Assembly (NCBI GenBank): GCA_913057785.1
Contig: CAJXPD010000001.1
Span: forward strand, 1 to 64,000
Origin: an uncultured Lewinella sp.
GTDB lineage: Bacteria > Bacteroidota > Bacteroidia > Chitinophagales > Saprospiraceae
DNA length: 64,000 nucleotides
Direction of reading: 5' to 3'
Shown here: one piece after another, positions 1 through 8,653 of the stretch
Layout of the letters: every line of letters begins with the position of its first letter
How positions within the stretch are numbered: position 1 is the stretch's first letter
Made by a program: the position numbers and the translations under genes
The notes under the pieces: generated by a model
The model's database searches: none
Seen by the model: the letters and a program-made list of their open reading frames with translations, nothing else
What the model was told of the DNA's origin: nothing

Positions 1-49
1 GTACAGGTGATACAGTCCTGGCTGCCCAATTAATCAACTAGATACCTAG

Positions 50-481
50 TTATCCAAACTTGACTGTTAAGGGGGTTTTGACACGTACGATCTTTCCTCC
101 ATTTTTGCCGGGAACCCATTTAGGCATTGCTTTGACTAAGCGAGCGGCCTCGTCTCCACAGCCTCCTCCGATATCTCGAAGAACACGGGATAGGACTACT
201 GTACCATCCTTTTCTACTACTACTTCCAAAAGAACGATACCTTTGATGCCTCTGGATCGGGCTTCTTTCGGATAGCGCATATTGGCCTTGATGTAGTCTT
301 TGAAGGCGTACTTACTACAGTGTTGTTTATCTAAATCACTCCCCGTGCCTTCACAGTTTTTACTAAAGAAGCGAGGCGCTTCATCAACTAGACTGTAAAC
401 GCGCTCTTTGTCTTGAGCAGAAAGAGCCGTGCTTAAGCACACAAATACTGTAAAGAGAAGAATAAGTCGTACAAATTTCAT
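50..481 (-). CDS. TonB C-terminal domain protein (energy transducer-like)
   Basis: A 143-residue exported protein. Residues 1-22 form a signal peptide ending in LSAQ. The C-terminal half has the TonB-C pattern: a YPKEARSRGIKG stretch, a VVVEKDGTV strand, and a closing PLTVKFG strand. The N-terminal transmembrane anchor and proline-rich linker of true TonB are absent, so this is more likely a secreted or periplasmic stand-alone TonB-C protein of the kind common in Bacteroidota than the energy-coupling TonB. Four cysteines lie in the mature part and may form disulfides. It has its own -7 element about 50 bases upstream and no operon partner on this side. Confidence 0.8.
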   Translation of the reverse strand: MKFVRLILLFTVFVCLSTALSAQDKERVYSLVDEAPRFFSKNCEGTGSDLDKQHCSKYAFKDYIKANMRYPKEARSRGIKGIVLLEVVVEKDGTVVLSRVLRDIGGGCGDEAARLVKAMPKWVPGKNGGKIVRVKTPLTVKFG

Positions 482-529
482 TGCTTCCGGGATTTAACTG
501 GAAATGGCTTTACAAGCGATACCGTACTA

Positions 530-537
530 CAAAGATA
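530..537 (-). promoter_or_regulatory. -7 element TATCTTTG for the TonB-C gene
   Basis: On the minus strand this reads TATCTTTG, an exact match to the Bacteroidota TAnnTTTG -7 element. It lies about 50 bases before the ATG at 481. No convincing TTG -33 element is seen at 19-21 bases, so the call rests on the -7 alone. Confidence 0.45.
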
Positions 538-595
538 GTGAAAAGCTTATTTATTTGTATTTCAGCTTTATACATGTTTTATTAAAATAACATGT

Positions 596-1288
596 TTATT
601 CCACAACAAAGTGGTATCCAACCCCTTTTAACGTTACAATCCGCACGCTATTGTCCGCACTTAAATAATCTCGAAGTTTCTTAATGTATACATCTAGGTT
701 ACGGGAATTGAAGAAGGAATCATCTCCCCAGACCTGATTTAGGATGTCTTTGCGTTGTACAGGAATGTTTTGATGACCACAAAAGATTTTAAGTAACTCT
801 GTTTCTCGATGGGAGAGTTGACGTACTTGATCTTGCTGGCGCAATTCGTATTTGTTCGGAAAAAATGTATATATACCTAAAGGGATGCCATCTTCGGTAA
901 GGGCTTGAGGAGCGCGTCCTTGGGAGAGTTGCAAGAGATTGTGAATTCTGACAATCAACTCCTCCATGCTGAAGGGTTTTTTTAGATAGTCGTTACCTCC
1001 AACCTTAAAGCCTTTCAATACATCTTCAGTTTGATTTCTAGCCGTCAGAAAGATGATGGGAGTAGTCGGATCAATAGATCTGATTTCTTGCCCAATAGTA
1101 AACCCATCTTTACCAGGCAGCATCACATCTAGAACACAAATGTCTGGTTGAAATTGCTGAAAAGCTCGAAAGGCGGTGCCTCCATTCTCTTCCATCTGAA
1201 CCAGGAAATTTCGACTCTCAAGACTCTCCTTAACAATCTTGCCTAAAAAAGGCTCATCTTCAACGTATAGTACCTTAACTTGTTCCAT
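596..1288 (-). CDS. OmpR/PhoB-family response regulator
   Basis: The N-terminal receiver domain (about residues 4-118) has the acidic pair in VEDE, the phosphorylatable Asp in CVLDVMLPG, the Thr in IFLTAR and the Lys in LKKPFS. A winged-helix DNA-binding domain (about 140-230) ends in VRIVTLKGVGYHF, the wing typical of OmpR/PhoB proteins. I start it at the ATG at 1288 (MEQVKVLYVEDE), not at codons further upstream. That leaves a 14-base overlap with the kinase gene stop, which suggests translational coupling. It is the output partner of the histidine kinase just upstream. The tandem repeat at 2857-2876 is a candidate target. Confidence 0.93.
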   Translation of the reverse strand: MEQVKVLYVEDEPFLGKIVKESLESRNFLVQMEENGGTAFRAFQQFQPDICVLDVMLPGKDGFTIGQEIRSIDPTTPIIFLTARNQTEDVLKGFKVGGNDYLKKPFSMEELIVRIHNLLQLSQGRAPQALTEDGIPLGIYTFFPNKYELRQQDQVRQLSHRETELLKIFCGHQNIPVQRKDILNQVWGDDSFFNSRNLDVYIKKLRDYLSADNSVRIVTLKGVGYHFVVE

Positions 1289-2813
1289 GGTCGGCTGGTA
1301 GTTTGATCGTAAAAGTGCTTCCTTTTCCCATTTCACTTTCTACAGCAATATTGCCTTCGTGTTTTCGAATAACATTAGCAACATAGTTGAGTCCCAGGCC
1401 ATGACCTTTGATATCGTGTTGATCACCAGTAGGCACCCGAAAGAACTTTTCAAAAATCTTGTCCTTAAATTCAGCTGGGATGCCCATGCCATTATCGATC
1501 ACCTGCAAGTGCAATTGATCTTTTTGTAGTTCCAAGTTCACTGCTATGGATGGATTAGGGGTAGGTGTGCTGTATTTAAGGGCATTATCAAGGAGATTGT
1601 AAATGACGCTAGTGAGGTGGATTCGATCGCCATTTACAATAAAGGAACTTCCTTTAACATTAAATTTAATCTGAGCAGCAAATTTTTCGAACTGCAATTT
1701 CATCGAGGAGAGAATATCTCCGATCAATTGCTGTAGATCTAGCCGCTCTAATTTCAGATCCATTTCCTCTTCACCAAAAAGAGCCGTCTTAAGTACTTTA
1801 TCTACGAGGATAGAAAGTCGTTTTAGCTCATTTCTTGATATTTCTAAGTACTCTTTGGTTCGTTCCGGGTCTTGTAAGGCGTTGAAATTACTCAAGGCCT
1901 CAATCGCAACCCCTACTGTAGTGATTGGTGTCTTTAGCTCATGGGTAATGTTACTAATCAAATCGTTCTTAAGGGTAGTTAAGCGTTGCTGCTTTTTCAT
2001 GTTTTGGAAAACTAAGACGAAGGAAAGAGTAGTCAGGAAGGTAAGGAGTAGAGATAAAAGAATATCCGGCGTAATCTTTTGTAATAGGTACCACCTAGTG
2101 TCTGCAAACTCTGCAAAGTACAGTCGCTCTTCTGGAAAATCAGCTACGATTTTTGAGGTCGAAAGTACAGCAGGATCGGCCGCTTCTTCCTCTTCTGGTT
2201 TTATTCGGTTAATGGTGAAGTCAACATCGATCTCGGATGCTAACAATTCCGTTTTATACTCAACCGCAAGTAAGTCTACGGAAAGGGAATCATTCCCGAT
2301 CTGCAATAAATCACGGCCAACGGTATCTTGCAAAGTGAAGGAGAGCAGTACATTTTTAAAGAAATCAGGCACTCCCTCCGGCCGAACTGTCGGTGTTTTT
2401 ACTCTTACAATGGATTGCTGATGTTTATGCTCAGGTATGCTTTCCCAATCTATTTTTAAGCTATCATCGGTACGGATAATTAGCGTAGAAACGCTAGCTG
2501 TATCAATCCGGAACATGCTTTTTGGAGACCCAATATAGCCTGTTGGTTTAGAGCTGAACCGCTTTTCTACCGTATAACCGGAAACCTGTTTTGAGGTGTC
2601 CAAGGCCTCTATAGAGGCTAGAAATATCTTATTGGCTAAACTATCCTTTTGATCGCGGACAGTTTTTACAAACAGGAGATCTGCTTGCTCTGATAGCAAT
2701 GCTTCCTGCTTTTCATAAGCATCCTTTAACCACGTGAACTGCAAAGCCAGCAAGAGTAAGATACTGGACACCATCAATAAAAGCAGCCCTCTATTTCTAT
2801 TGCGAATTGTCAT
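1275..2813 (-). CDS. Membrane sensor histidine kinase (HisKA/HATPase)
   Basis: A 512-residue sensor. The first transmembrane helix (about residues 8-26) is followed by a periplasmic domain to about 245, then a second helix (LLSLLLTFLTTLSFVLVF). HisKA follows with ISNITHELKTPITT (phospho-acceptor His), then HATPase with the N box NLLDNALKYS, G1 DNGMGIP and G2 GHGLGLNYV. The ATG at 2813 is preferred over a TTG nine bases upstream. No HAMP or PAS domain is evident between the second helix and HisKA. The gene order, kinase then OmpR regulator next to a GLPGLI gene, resembles Bacteroidota envelope-sensing pairs; the ligand is unknown. Confidence 0.93.
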   Translation of the reverse strand: MTIRNRNRGLLLLMVSSILLLLALQFTWLKDAYEKQEALLSEQADLLFVKTVRDQKDSLANKIFLASIEALDTSKQVSGYTVEKRFSSKPTGYIGSPKSMFRIDTASVSTLIIRTDDSLKIDWESIPEHKHQQSIVRVKTPTVRPEGVPDFFKNVLLSFTLQDTVGRDLLQIGNDSLSVDLLAVEYKTELLASEIDVDFTINRIKPEEEEAADPAVLSTSKIVADFPEERLYFAEFADTRWYLLQKITPDILLSLLLTFLTTLSFVLVFQNMKKQQRLTTLKNDLISNITHELKTPITTVGVAIEALSNFNALQDPERTKEYLEISRNELKRLSILVDKVLKTALFGEEEMDLKLERLDLQQLIGDILSSMKLQFEKFAAQIKFNVKGSSFIVNGDRIHLTSVIYNLLDNALKYSTPTPNPSIAVNLELQKDQLHLQVIDNGMGIPAEFKDKIFEKFFRVPTGDQHDIKGHGLGLNYVANVIRKHEGNIAVESEMGKGSTFTIKLPADHGTS

Positions 2814-2856
2814 TGAATACAAAAATAGGCTTATGAACAGGATATTTGCACGCCTA

Positions 2857-2876
2857 TTAACCTTAATTAACCTTAA
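2857..2876. repeat. Two tandem copies of TTAACCTTAA
   Basis: TTAACCTTAA occurs twice back to back in the intergenic space between the leftward two-component operon and the rightward GLPGLI gene. A 10-base period matches the direct-repeat sites bound by OmpR/PhoB-family regulators, so this is a candidate operator for the neighbouring regulator. That role is inferred. Confidence 0.55.
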
Positions 2877-2914
2877 TTCAAGGATGATTAACGCTGGTAG
2901 TGTAATCGGAAGAC

Positions 2915-2922
2915 TAGATTTG
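2915..2922 (+). promoter_or_regulatory. -7 element TAGATTTG for the GLPGLI gene
   Basis: Exact TAnnTTTG match ending 16 bases before the ATG at 2939, which implies a very short 5' leader. The -33 region is poor (a TTA with a 24-base spacer), which would suit a promoter needing an activator such as the adjacent OmpR-type regulator. Confidence 0.5.
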
Positions 2923-2938
2923 TAAAAAAATTCACATC

Positions 2939-3682
2939 ATGAGAAGAATTTCAATTATAGTACTCCTATTGGCACCTATGTTTTTGGTCGCACAACAAAA
3001 GTCCGGTAAGGTATCTTATACACAAAAAGTAAACCTCCATATGGGCTTGGGAGAGGGCAATGAGGAGATGAAAGCCATGCTTCCTGAATTCCAGGAATCT
3101 AAATTCGAACTCCTGTTTAATGACCAGGCTACGCTCTATCGATCTGTCAAGGAGGAGGTCACTGAGGTTAATGAGACGACTCAAGATGGTGGCCAAATGG
3201 TGATTCGTATGGAAGGCCCTAAAAGTACAATCTTTACTGATCTAGCCACTGGGGATCAAATTGAAGAAAGAGATATGATGGGTAAGCAGTATTTGATTTC
3301 TGGTTCTACTCCACTTAAGTGGAAGATGACTGGAGAAAGCAAGGAAATAGCAGGATACCAATGTATGAAGGCAGTTTTGGATAGTGAAAATAGTAAGACG
3401 GAGGCCTGGTTTGCGTCGACACTACCTATTCCTTCTGGTCCTACTACTTTTGGTCAGTTACCTGGCTTGATTCTAGAAGTGGTTATGGATGAAGGCCGTA
3501 TGATTATGACTGCAGAGACAGTGGAAATCCAGGAAGTCGATTCGGCATTACTAGTAGCGCCTACCAAAGGAAAGAAGATCACCAGAAAGAAATATCAAAA
3601 ATTACAAGAAGAGAGAATGCGTGAAATGAATGCCCAAGGTGGCGGTGGAGTACGCATGATCATTCGCACAGAAGAAAACTAG
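2939..3682 (+). CDS. GLPGLI family protein
   Basis: A 247-residue secreted protein with a signal peptide at 1-19 (cut near FLVAQQ). The diagnostic motif is seen as FGQLPGLILEV, followed by the expected charged strands and a basic tail (KGKKITRKKYQKLQEE). Early residues give the usual GKVSYTQKVNL opening of the family (Porph_ging, TIGR01200). The central WKMTGESKEIAGYQCMKA block and the later TEAWFAS segment are also typical. The biochemical role is not known. It is divergent from a two-component system, a common arrangement that suggests it is controlled by that system. Confidence 0.9.
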   Translation: MRRISIIVLLLAPMFLVAQQKSGKVSYTQKVNLHMGLGEGNEEMKAMLPEFQESKFELLFNDQATLYRSVKEEVTEVNETTQDGGQMVIRMEGPKSTIFTDLATGDQIEERDMMGKQYLISGSTPLKWKMTGESKEIAGYQCMKAVLDSENSKTEAWFASTLPIPSGPTTFGQLPGLILEVVMDEGRMIMTAETVEIQEVDSALLVAPTKGKKITRKKYQKLQEERMREMNAQGGGGVRMIIRTEEN

Positions 3683-3703
3683 AAATCCTACCCGACTGTT
3701 GGA

Positions 3704-3742
3704 TTGGCTGTTGCAGCTCATCAGTTTGGCTGCAATAGCTAA
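3704..3742. terminator. Hairpin between GLPGLI gene and gldH
   Basis: TTGGCTGTTGCAGC (3704-3717) pairs with GCTGCAATAGCTAA (3729-3742) with two G-U pairs, then TCAATTTT follows on the plus strand. It sits between convergent genes and touches the gldH stop codon. Confidence 0.55.
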
Positions 3743-4246
3743 TCAATTTTCCCGTCTGTTTTCCGTCTTTTCTATATGAAAACTAATGTTCTTGATGCCT
3801 GGGATTGGATCTTTGCGCATGAACTGTTCTAGACGGATTTTATATGCTCCAGCTGCATTGAAATAAGCTCCTTGCTGAATAGGAATCTGTACACTACAAT
3901 ACTTTCCACTACATTTCCCTTGCCAACTTCCCGCTTTATTGGCCAACTCTAGAGACAATACTTTGGTCAAATCCTGTCCAGAAGGAAAGTAAGTCCCAAT
4001 TCTGGTATACAGGTTTTGATACGGATAGTCTTGATGATGTGTGACATCCAGAATAAGGTTGTAGATCTGTAAGGTGTCCTCGATTTGAAAATCAAAATCC
4101 ACCACATTATCATAAGTCCAGCTTTCTGCTGGAATATCAATCGATTCTGAGAACTGGTAATTAGGTCCGCAGGAAGATATCAGAAGTACTAGTCCTAGTA
4201 TTTGGCTTAAGGGTAAAAGTCGGTTGGATGTTAGCATGAGGCTCAT
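3743..4246 (-). CDS. gldH: Gliding motility lipoprotein GldH
   Basis: A 167-residue lipoprotein from the ATG at 4246. The signal peptide ends in LISSCGPN, with Cys as the lipidation site. The body matches GldH in its order of features: a WxYDNVVDFDFQIEDT strand after the lipobox, a YPYQNLYTRIGTYFPSG segment naming paired strands, a Lys/Cys-containing SGKYCSVQIPI hairpin and a C-terminal LEQFMRKDPIPGI block. GldH is an outer-membrane-associated lipoprotein needed for gliding in Flavobacterium. Its presence suggests gliding capacity, but no other gld gene is in this window. A TTG at 4273 is in frame but overlaps the dnaJ terminator, so I reject it. Confidence 0.88.
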   Translation of the reverse strand: MSLMLTSNRLLPLSQILGLVLLISSCGPNYQFSESIDIPAESWTYDNVVDFDFQIEDTLQIYNLILDVTHHQDYPYQNLYTRIGTYFPSGQDLTKVLSLELANKAGSWQGKCSGKYCSVQIPIQQGAYFNAAGAYKIRLEQFMRKDPIPGIKNISFHIEKTENRREN

Positions 4247-4277
4247 TTTTACTACTAACGAAGTTATGGACAAAAAA

Positions 4278-4310
4278 TTAGCCGCCGTAGAGGATTTCTG
4301 CGGCGGCTAA
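4278..4310 (-). terminator. Intrinsic terminator of the grpE-dnaJ operon
   Basis: TTAGCCGCCG (4278-4287) and CGGCGGCTAA (4301-4310) form a perfect 10-base-pair stem. On the minus strand the stem is followed by TTTTTTG, about 30 bases after the dnaJ stop. Confidence 0.85.
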
Positions 4311-4340
4311 TGGTTTTTGGGCCAGCTGTGCACTAAAGCC

Positions 4341-5510
4341 CTATTTAAAATAGTCTTTCATTTTTTCAAAGAAGCCTTTTTCGGATTTACCGGGTTGTGG
4401 CTTAAAGTTAGGCATATCGCGCATCTTTTCCAGCAATGCACGGTCGGAGTCAGATAGCTTCTTAGGTGTCCAAACATTCACATGAATCAGCTGATCTCCT
4501 TTGCCATAGCTTTGGACTGAAGGGAGCCCTTTGCCCTTTAATCGGAAAATTTTTCCCGGTTGCGTGCCGGCTGGGATTTTGATTTTCACCCGTCCGTCGA
4601 TTGTCGGAACTTCTACGGAAGTACCCAAAGCAGCATCTGCAAAATTGAGATACAATTCATGAATCAAGTTCATCCCATCCCTTTGCAGCGAATCATGCGG
4701 CTTTTCTTCAATATTGATCAATAAATCACCGGCCGGCCCACCTCTTCTTCCTGCATTACCACTGCCTCTCAATGACAATTGCATGCCTTCTTCTACTCCA
4801 GCAGGTATTTCGATCTCAATTGTTTCTTCCGAATAGACTCGTCCTTCCCCTTTACATTTCACACAATGGTCCTTGATCATTTGACCCGTACCCTGGCAGG
4901 TTGGACAAACCACGGTGGTCTGCATTTGCCCTAAGAAAGTACTTTTGACTTGGCGGACATATCCAGCTCCTCGACAAGTCTGGCAGGTTTGTACAGAACT
5001 GCTGTCTTTAGCACCAGAACCCTTACAAACGTCACAAGTAACTTGCTTTTTGACTTTTATCTTCTTCGTCACACCCTTGGCAATCTCCTCCAGCGTCAAT
5101 CCGATCTTTACGCGAAGATTAGACCCTTTTTCTCCTCTAGGACGAGAAGTCCTACCTCTTCCTCCTGCACTACCACCGAAGAAAGAATCAAAGGGGCTTC
5201 CCATGTCGCCGAAGATGTCTCCAAACTGTTGGAAGATATCTTCCATAGTCATACCGCCACCACCACCGAAACCGCCAGCATTGGGGTTGACCCCAGCGTG
5301 ACCGTAGCGGTCATATCTTGCTTTCTTATCAGAGTCACTCAATACTTCGTAGGCTTCCGCTGCCTCCTTGAATTTCTCTTCCGCCTCCTTGTTATCCGGA
5401 TTCTTATCAGGGTGGAACTTAATCGCTAATTTCCGATAAGCCTTCTTAATTTCTGATTGATCCGCACCTTTCGAAACCCCCAGTACCTCGTAATAATCTC
5501 TCTTTGCCAT
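4341..5510 (-). CDS. dnaJ: Molecular chaperone DnaJ
   Basis: A full-length 389-residue Hsp40 co-chaperone that stimulates DnaK ATPase. The J domain occupies residues 1-70 with the HPD motif in KFHPDKNP. A Gly/Phe-rich linker follows (about 75-110). The zinc-finger region has four CxxCxGxG repeats: [24 protein letters not shown] and CVKCKGEG. Two C-terminal substrate-binding beta domains and the dimerisation tail complete it. It lies 15 bases after grpE and ends at a strong terminator. dnaK is not in the window. Confidence 0.98.
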   Translation of the reverse strand: MAKRDYYEVLGVSKGADQSEIKKAYRKLAIKFHPDKNPDNKEAEEKFKEAAEAYEVLSDSDKKARYDRYGHAGVNPNAGGFGGGGGMTMEDIFQQFGDIFGDMGSPFDSFFGGSAGGRGRTSRPRGEKGSNLRVKIGLTLEEIAKGVTKKIKVKKQVTCDVCKGSGAKDSSSVQTCQTCRGAGYVRQVKSTFLGQMQTTVVCPTCQGTGQMIKDHCVKCKGEGRVYSEETIEIEIPAGVEEGMQLSLRGSGNAGRRGGPAGDLLINIEEKPHDSLQRDGMNLIHELYLNFADAALGTSVEVPTIDGRVKIKIPAGTQPGKIFRLKGKGLPSVQSYGKGDQLIHVNVWTPKKLSDSDRALLEKMRDMPNFKPQPGKSEKGFFEKMKDYFK

Positions 5511-5525
5511 CTTTTTTGGTTAATG

Positions 5526-6128
5526 TTATTTTCCGGTCACCACCTTAGCATGGCGGATGATCTTATCACCGAGCTTGTAGCCCTTTTCTATGGTATCAAT
5601 AATTTTCCCCTTCATTTCTTCCGTAGGAGCAGGGATTTCTGTAAGTGCTTCGTGCAATTCTGGATCAAATACTTCTCCCGTACTTTCCATCGGTTCTAAG
5701 CCTTTCTGCGTGAGAACGCTGTACAGCTTCTGGTACACTAGCTGAATACCTTCGGTAAATACCTCAGTTGTACTATCATCCGCTGCGTTCTTCTTGGCTC
5801 TGTCAAAATCGTCCAAAACTGGCAGAAGGGCTGTCATTGTGTCTTGTGCGGCTGTACGCATCAACTCAAGCTTCTCCTTGACAGTCCGTCGTTTGAAGTT
5901 GTCAAACTCTGCGTAAAGGCGGAGGTATTTATCTTTTAATTCAGCGTTTTGCTTTTCTAACTTTATGATCTCATCCTCTACACCACCACCTTTTTCGGTA
6001 GTTTCCTCGCTAGTTTGGCCGTTAGCAGACTCTTCAGCATTTGGGGCAGCTTTGGTCTCAGCCGTTTTATCCTTGGCTTCTTCCACGGTATTATCTTTTG
6101 ATGATTTTTTTTGATTTTTCTTCTTCAT
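5526..6128 (-). CDS. grpE: Nucleotide exchange factor GrpE
   Basis: A 200-residue partner of DnaK/DnaJ that promotes ADP release from DnaK. The N-terminal 65 residues are low complexity (Lys, Glu, Ala, Thr rich). A long coiled coil follows (EDEIIKLEKQNAELKDKYLR), then the GrpE core with EFDNFKRRTVKEK and the C-terminal beta domain (GEVFDPELHEAL, GYKLGDKIIRHAKVVTGK). The ATG at 6128 is preferred over an in-frame GTG at 6149. No CIRCE repeat is visible upstream, so heat control by HrcA is not supported here. Confidence 0.97.
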   Translation of the reverse strand: MKKKNQKKSSKDNTVEEAKDKTAETKAAPNAEESANGQTSEETTEKGGGVEDEIIKLEKQNAELKDKYLRLYAEFDNFKRRTVKEKLELMRTAAQDTMTALLPVLDDFDRAKKNAADDSTTEVFTEGIQLVYQKLYSVLTQKGLEPMESTGEVFDPELHEALTEIPAPTEEMKGKIIDTIEKGYKLGDKIIRHAKVVTGK

Positions 6129-6243
6129 GTGCCAAAAACGTTTTTTCACGACAATCTTATATCAATTTTTTTGCCACAGCTGTTTTCAGCCATTTTGTCA
6201 GTAGCTAAATTCCCGCTAAAAACGGCTAAAATAGGCCTATCCT

Positions 6244-6789
6244 CTAGTTACGAAGCCGACCTTTTAGTGTTTCCTCTACCTCAGCTATAGTTGGATTTAC
6301 TTTGATGATCTTTCCATTCTCATTGATCAGATACTTGGTAGGAACTTCCTTCACGCCAAACTGCTTGGCAATCGGGGAATCAAAAAATCGCAGGCTGGTA
6401 GCTTGGTCAAGTATATGATATGGCCAATTAATGGCTTGCCGATAAATGGTTTTTTCCCATCTTTCCGGATCCTGTTCAATGCCCACACTCACGATTTCAA
6501 AACCCTTTAAGCCGATATAATTTCTACCTCGGTAATTGCTGTAAAGTTGGAGTAATCCTGGGTTTTCTTGAAGGCAAGGGCCACACCAACTTCCCCAAAA
6601 ATCCAGTAGCACCATTTGGCCACGCAAGTCGCTGAGTTCAAAATTTTGGCCTTCTAAAGTGACAGCGCTAAAGTTTGGGATCTCTTCTCCACTGCTATGT
6701 TTAGGCTGCATGTAGAAATATTTACCGATCCAAAATGCAACCACCCCAACTAGTAGGACATTTATAATAATATTGAATACTTTTTTCAT
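6244..6789 (-). CDS. TlpA-like thiol:disulfide oxidoreductase
   Basis: A 181-residue membrane-anchored thioredoxin-fold protein. Residues 5-25 form an uncleaved anchor. The catalytic motif is WGSWCGPC, a TlpA/ResA-type CGPC active site facing the periplasm. The cis-Pro loop is seen in GVKEVPTKYLINENG. Its likely job is to reduce disulfides on exported proteins or apocytochromes, but the substrate is not shown by the context: grpE lies downstream and a divergent flavin reductase upstream. It contrasts with the cysteine-less TlpA-like domain in the kinase at 16692-19607. Confidence 0.88.
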   Translation of the reverse strand: MKKVFNIIINVLLVGVVAFWIGKYFYMQPKHSSGEEIPNFSAVTLEGQNFELSDLRGQMVLLDFWGSWCGPCLQENPGLLQLYSNYRGRNYIGLKGFEIVSVGIEQDPERWEKTIYRQAINWPYHILDQATSLRFFDSPIAKQFGVKEVPTKYLINENGKIIKVNPTIAEVEETLKGRLRN

Positions 6790-6870
6790 GCGATTTCTTG
6801 TTTTTTAATAACCCAACAATACAGGTGGCAACTTAAGTTGCCACATATCACACATAAACCAGCTATCTAT

Positions 6871-6878
6871 TATCTTTA
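6871..6878 (+). promoter_or_regulatory. -7-like element TATCTTTA for the flavin reductase gene
   Basis: Matches TAnnTTTG at seven of eight positions and ends 16 bases before the ATG at 6895, implying a short leader. No clear -33 element. Confidence 0.3.
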
Positions 6879-6894
6879 CGACAAATGATGTGCA

Positions 6895-7803
6895 ATGATT
6901 AGTATTGATCCGAAAACGACAGCGGTCCGGGACCTGCATCAGTATTTAGTGGGAGCTATAGCCCCTCGTCCGATTGCTTTCGTTAGTACGCTTAGTGAAA
7001 CAGGAGAACGAAATCTAGCCCCTTATAGTTTTTTCAATGTTTTCAGCTCGAACCCTCCCACTTTGGTCTTTTCCTCTAATCGAAGGGTTAGTGATAATAC
7101 GACCAAAGATACATTGCAAAATATCAAAGATACGGGAGAGCTGGTCATAAATGTAGTCAGTTACGCAATCGTACGACAGATGGCTATAGCTAGTATTCAA
7201 TACCCAAGTTCGGTGGATGAGTTCCAGAAATCTGGGTTGACACCGCTGGAAAGCGTACATGTAGGCCCTTATCGGGTCAAGGAATCACCCGTGCAATTGG
7301 AATGTAGGCTAAAGGAGATTATCACCTTGGGAGACGAAGGAGGCGCTGGGCACTTGATTATCTGCGAGATTGTGCATATCCATTTGGATGAAAATATATT
7401 GGATGACAACGACCGAATCAATCCGCATAAAATCGATTTGGTGGGTAGAATGGGACGAGCTTATTATGTGAGAGCTAGTGGAGAAGCCATTCACACCATT
7501 TATCAACCAGTAAACGAACTGGGGATCGGTTACGATCAATTGCCTCCGAGTGCTAGAAGTAGTAAGATATTGACCGGTAATAATTTGGGCCAACTAGCCA
7601 GCTTGACAGCGCCACCGTCCGATGCTGAAATTGATGAGTTGAGAGTTGATCCCTACATCCAAACGCTACTTAGAAAACCAGCGGTCATTAATACCTTACA
7701 CGAGTACGCACAACGGGAATTGATAAAAGAACAACTCCCCTTGGCAGCTAGAATCGTTTGGTTGGCTGAACTAATTGCACAGGAGGCCAAAGTGAGCTCC
7801 TAG
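6895..7803 (+). CDS. Flavin reductase family protein (FMN-binding)
   Basis: A 302-residue protein with a flavin-reductase-like split-barrel domain in its first 190 residues. Visible features are the opening PRPIAFVSTLSETG, the FMN-contact stretch NLAPYSFFNVFSSNPP and the later HLIICEIVHIHLDENI strand. The remaining C-terminal ~110 residues are helical and of unknown role; this extension is common in Bacteroidota members. Likely activity is NAD(P)H-dependent reduction of a flavin or a flavin-dependent reaction; the substrate is not clear. It precedes the alpha/beta hydrolase by about 80 bases on the same strand, so the two may be co-transcribed. Confidence 0.85.
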   Translation: MISIDPKTTAVRDLHQYLVGAIAPRPIAFVSTLSETGERNLAPYSFFNVFSSNPPTLVFSSNRRVSDNTTKDTLQNIKDTGELVINVVSYAIVRQMAIASIQYPSSVDEFQKSGLTPLESVHVGPYRVKESPVQLECRLKEIITLGDEGGAGHLIICEIVHIHLDENILDDNDRINPHKIDLVGRMGRAYYVRASGEAIHTIYQPVNELGIGYDQLPPSARSSKILTGNNLGQLASLTAPPSDAEIDELRVDPYIQTLLRKPAVINTLHEYAQRELIKEQLPLAARIVWLAELIAQEAKVSS

Positions 7804-7885
7804 AACCCTTCTTTATATCTGAATGGGGCAACTCCCTGCTTCTTCTGAAGTTTGTCCCTATCACGATTATCTCTTATCATTGGGC

Positions 7886-8653
7886 ATGAAATTGAATTTT
7901 AAAACTTTTGGGCAAGGGCCTCCTCTCATCATCTTACATGGTCTTTTTGGGATGCTGGATAATTGGCAGACGGCGGCGAAGCAGTTGAGCGATAATTTCA
8001 TGGTTTTCATCTTGGATCAGCGAAATCATGGCCGTTCCCCTCATGTGGACGGAATCGACTATCCCAGTATGGCAAATGACCTAAAGATCTTTATGGAAGA
8101 CAACTGGGTTCATGAGGCTCATCTATTGGGACATTCGATGGGAGGTAAAACAGTAATGCAATTTGCGTTGGAGTATCCAGAAATGGTCGATAAGCTGATC
8201 GTTGTAGACATTGCTCCCAAAGCATATGCAGGAGGTCATCAACTGATCTTTGAAGCTTTGCAATCTTTGCAGTTGGATACCGTCCAAAGTCGCTCAGAAG
8301 CAGATCAAAAACTGGGGCAATTAGTCGTGGATATGGGGATTCGGCAATTTCTATTGAAAAACCTAAGTCGAGATAAGAATACCGGAGGTTTCCGATGGAA
8401 AATGAACCTAGGTATTATAGCAAGAGATTACCCAAAAATTATTGCTGGAATAGATACGGATGGTCACTTTGAAGGGGATACCCTTTTTGTCCGTGGAGAA
8501 AAGTCAGACTATATCGAAGCAACTGACGAAGAATCCATCAAAGGTTTGTTTCCTTCCGCCCAAGTTGAAACTATTGAAGGGGCAGGGCACTGGGTTCATG
8601 CTGAGCGACCTCAGGCACTGCTGAAAACCGTTAGGCAATTCCTGGAAAATTAG
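7886..8653 (+). CDS. Alpha/beta hydrolase (YbfF-like esterase)
   Basis: A 255-residue hydrolase from the ATG at 7886. Signs of the fold are the oxyanion strand LIILHGLFGMLDNW, a DQRNHGRSPH loop, the nucleophile elbow LLGHSMGGK (Ser), a late acidic residue before the last helix, and the catalytic His in GAGHWVHAERP. Length and motif order match the YbfF group of small cytosolic esterases. An upstream in-frame ATG at 7823 would add 21 residues unlike the family, so I reject it. The substrate is unknown. Confidence 0.87.
   Translation: MKLNFKTFGQGPPLIILHGLFGMLDNWQTAAKQLSDNFMVFILDQRNHGRSPHVDGIDYPSMANDLKIFMEDNWVHEAHLLGHSMGGKTVMQFALEYPEMVDKLIVVDIAPKAYAGGHQLIFEALQSLQLDTVQSRSEADQKLGQLVVDMGIRQFLLKNLSRDKNTGGFRWKMNLGIIARDYPKIIAGIDTDGHFEGDTLFVRGEKSDYIEATDEESIKGLFPSAQVETIEGAGHWVHAERPQALLKTVRQFLEN

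Noticed and set aside
1-41. Possible 3' end of a rightward gene at the window edge
   Set aside because: Two frames end here (stops at 31-33 and 39-41) and neither is long enough to identify a product.
1855-2421. 188-codon plus-strand frame opposite the histidine kinase
   Set aside because: Lies entirely within a kinase with clear HisKA/HATPase motifs on the other strand.
4915-5429. Two plus-strand frames opposite dnaJ
   Set aside because: Shadows of the dnaJ coding sequence; composition is Pro/Ser-rich from the reverse of the Gly-rich linker and no family pattern appears.
6129-6243. CIRCE heat-shock operator upstream of grpE
   Set aside because: The TTAGCACTC-N9-GAGTGCTAA repeat is not there; only loose partial symmetry is seen.
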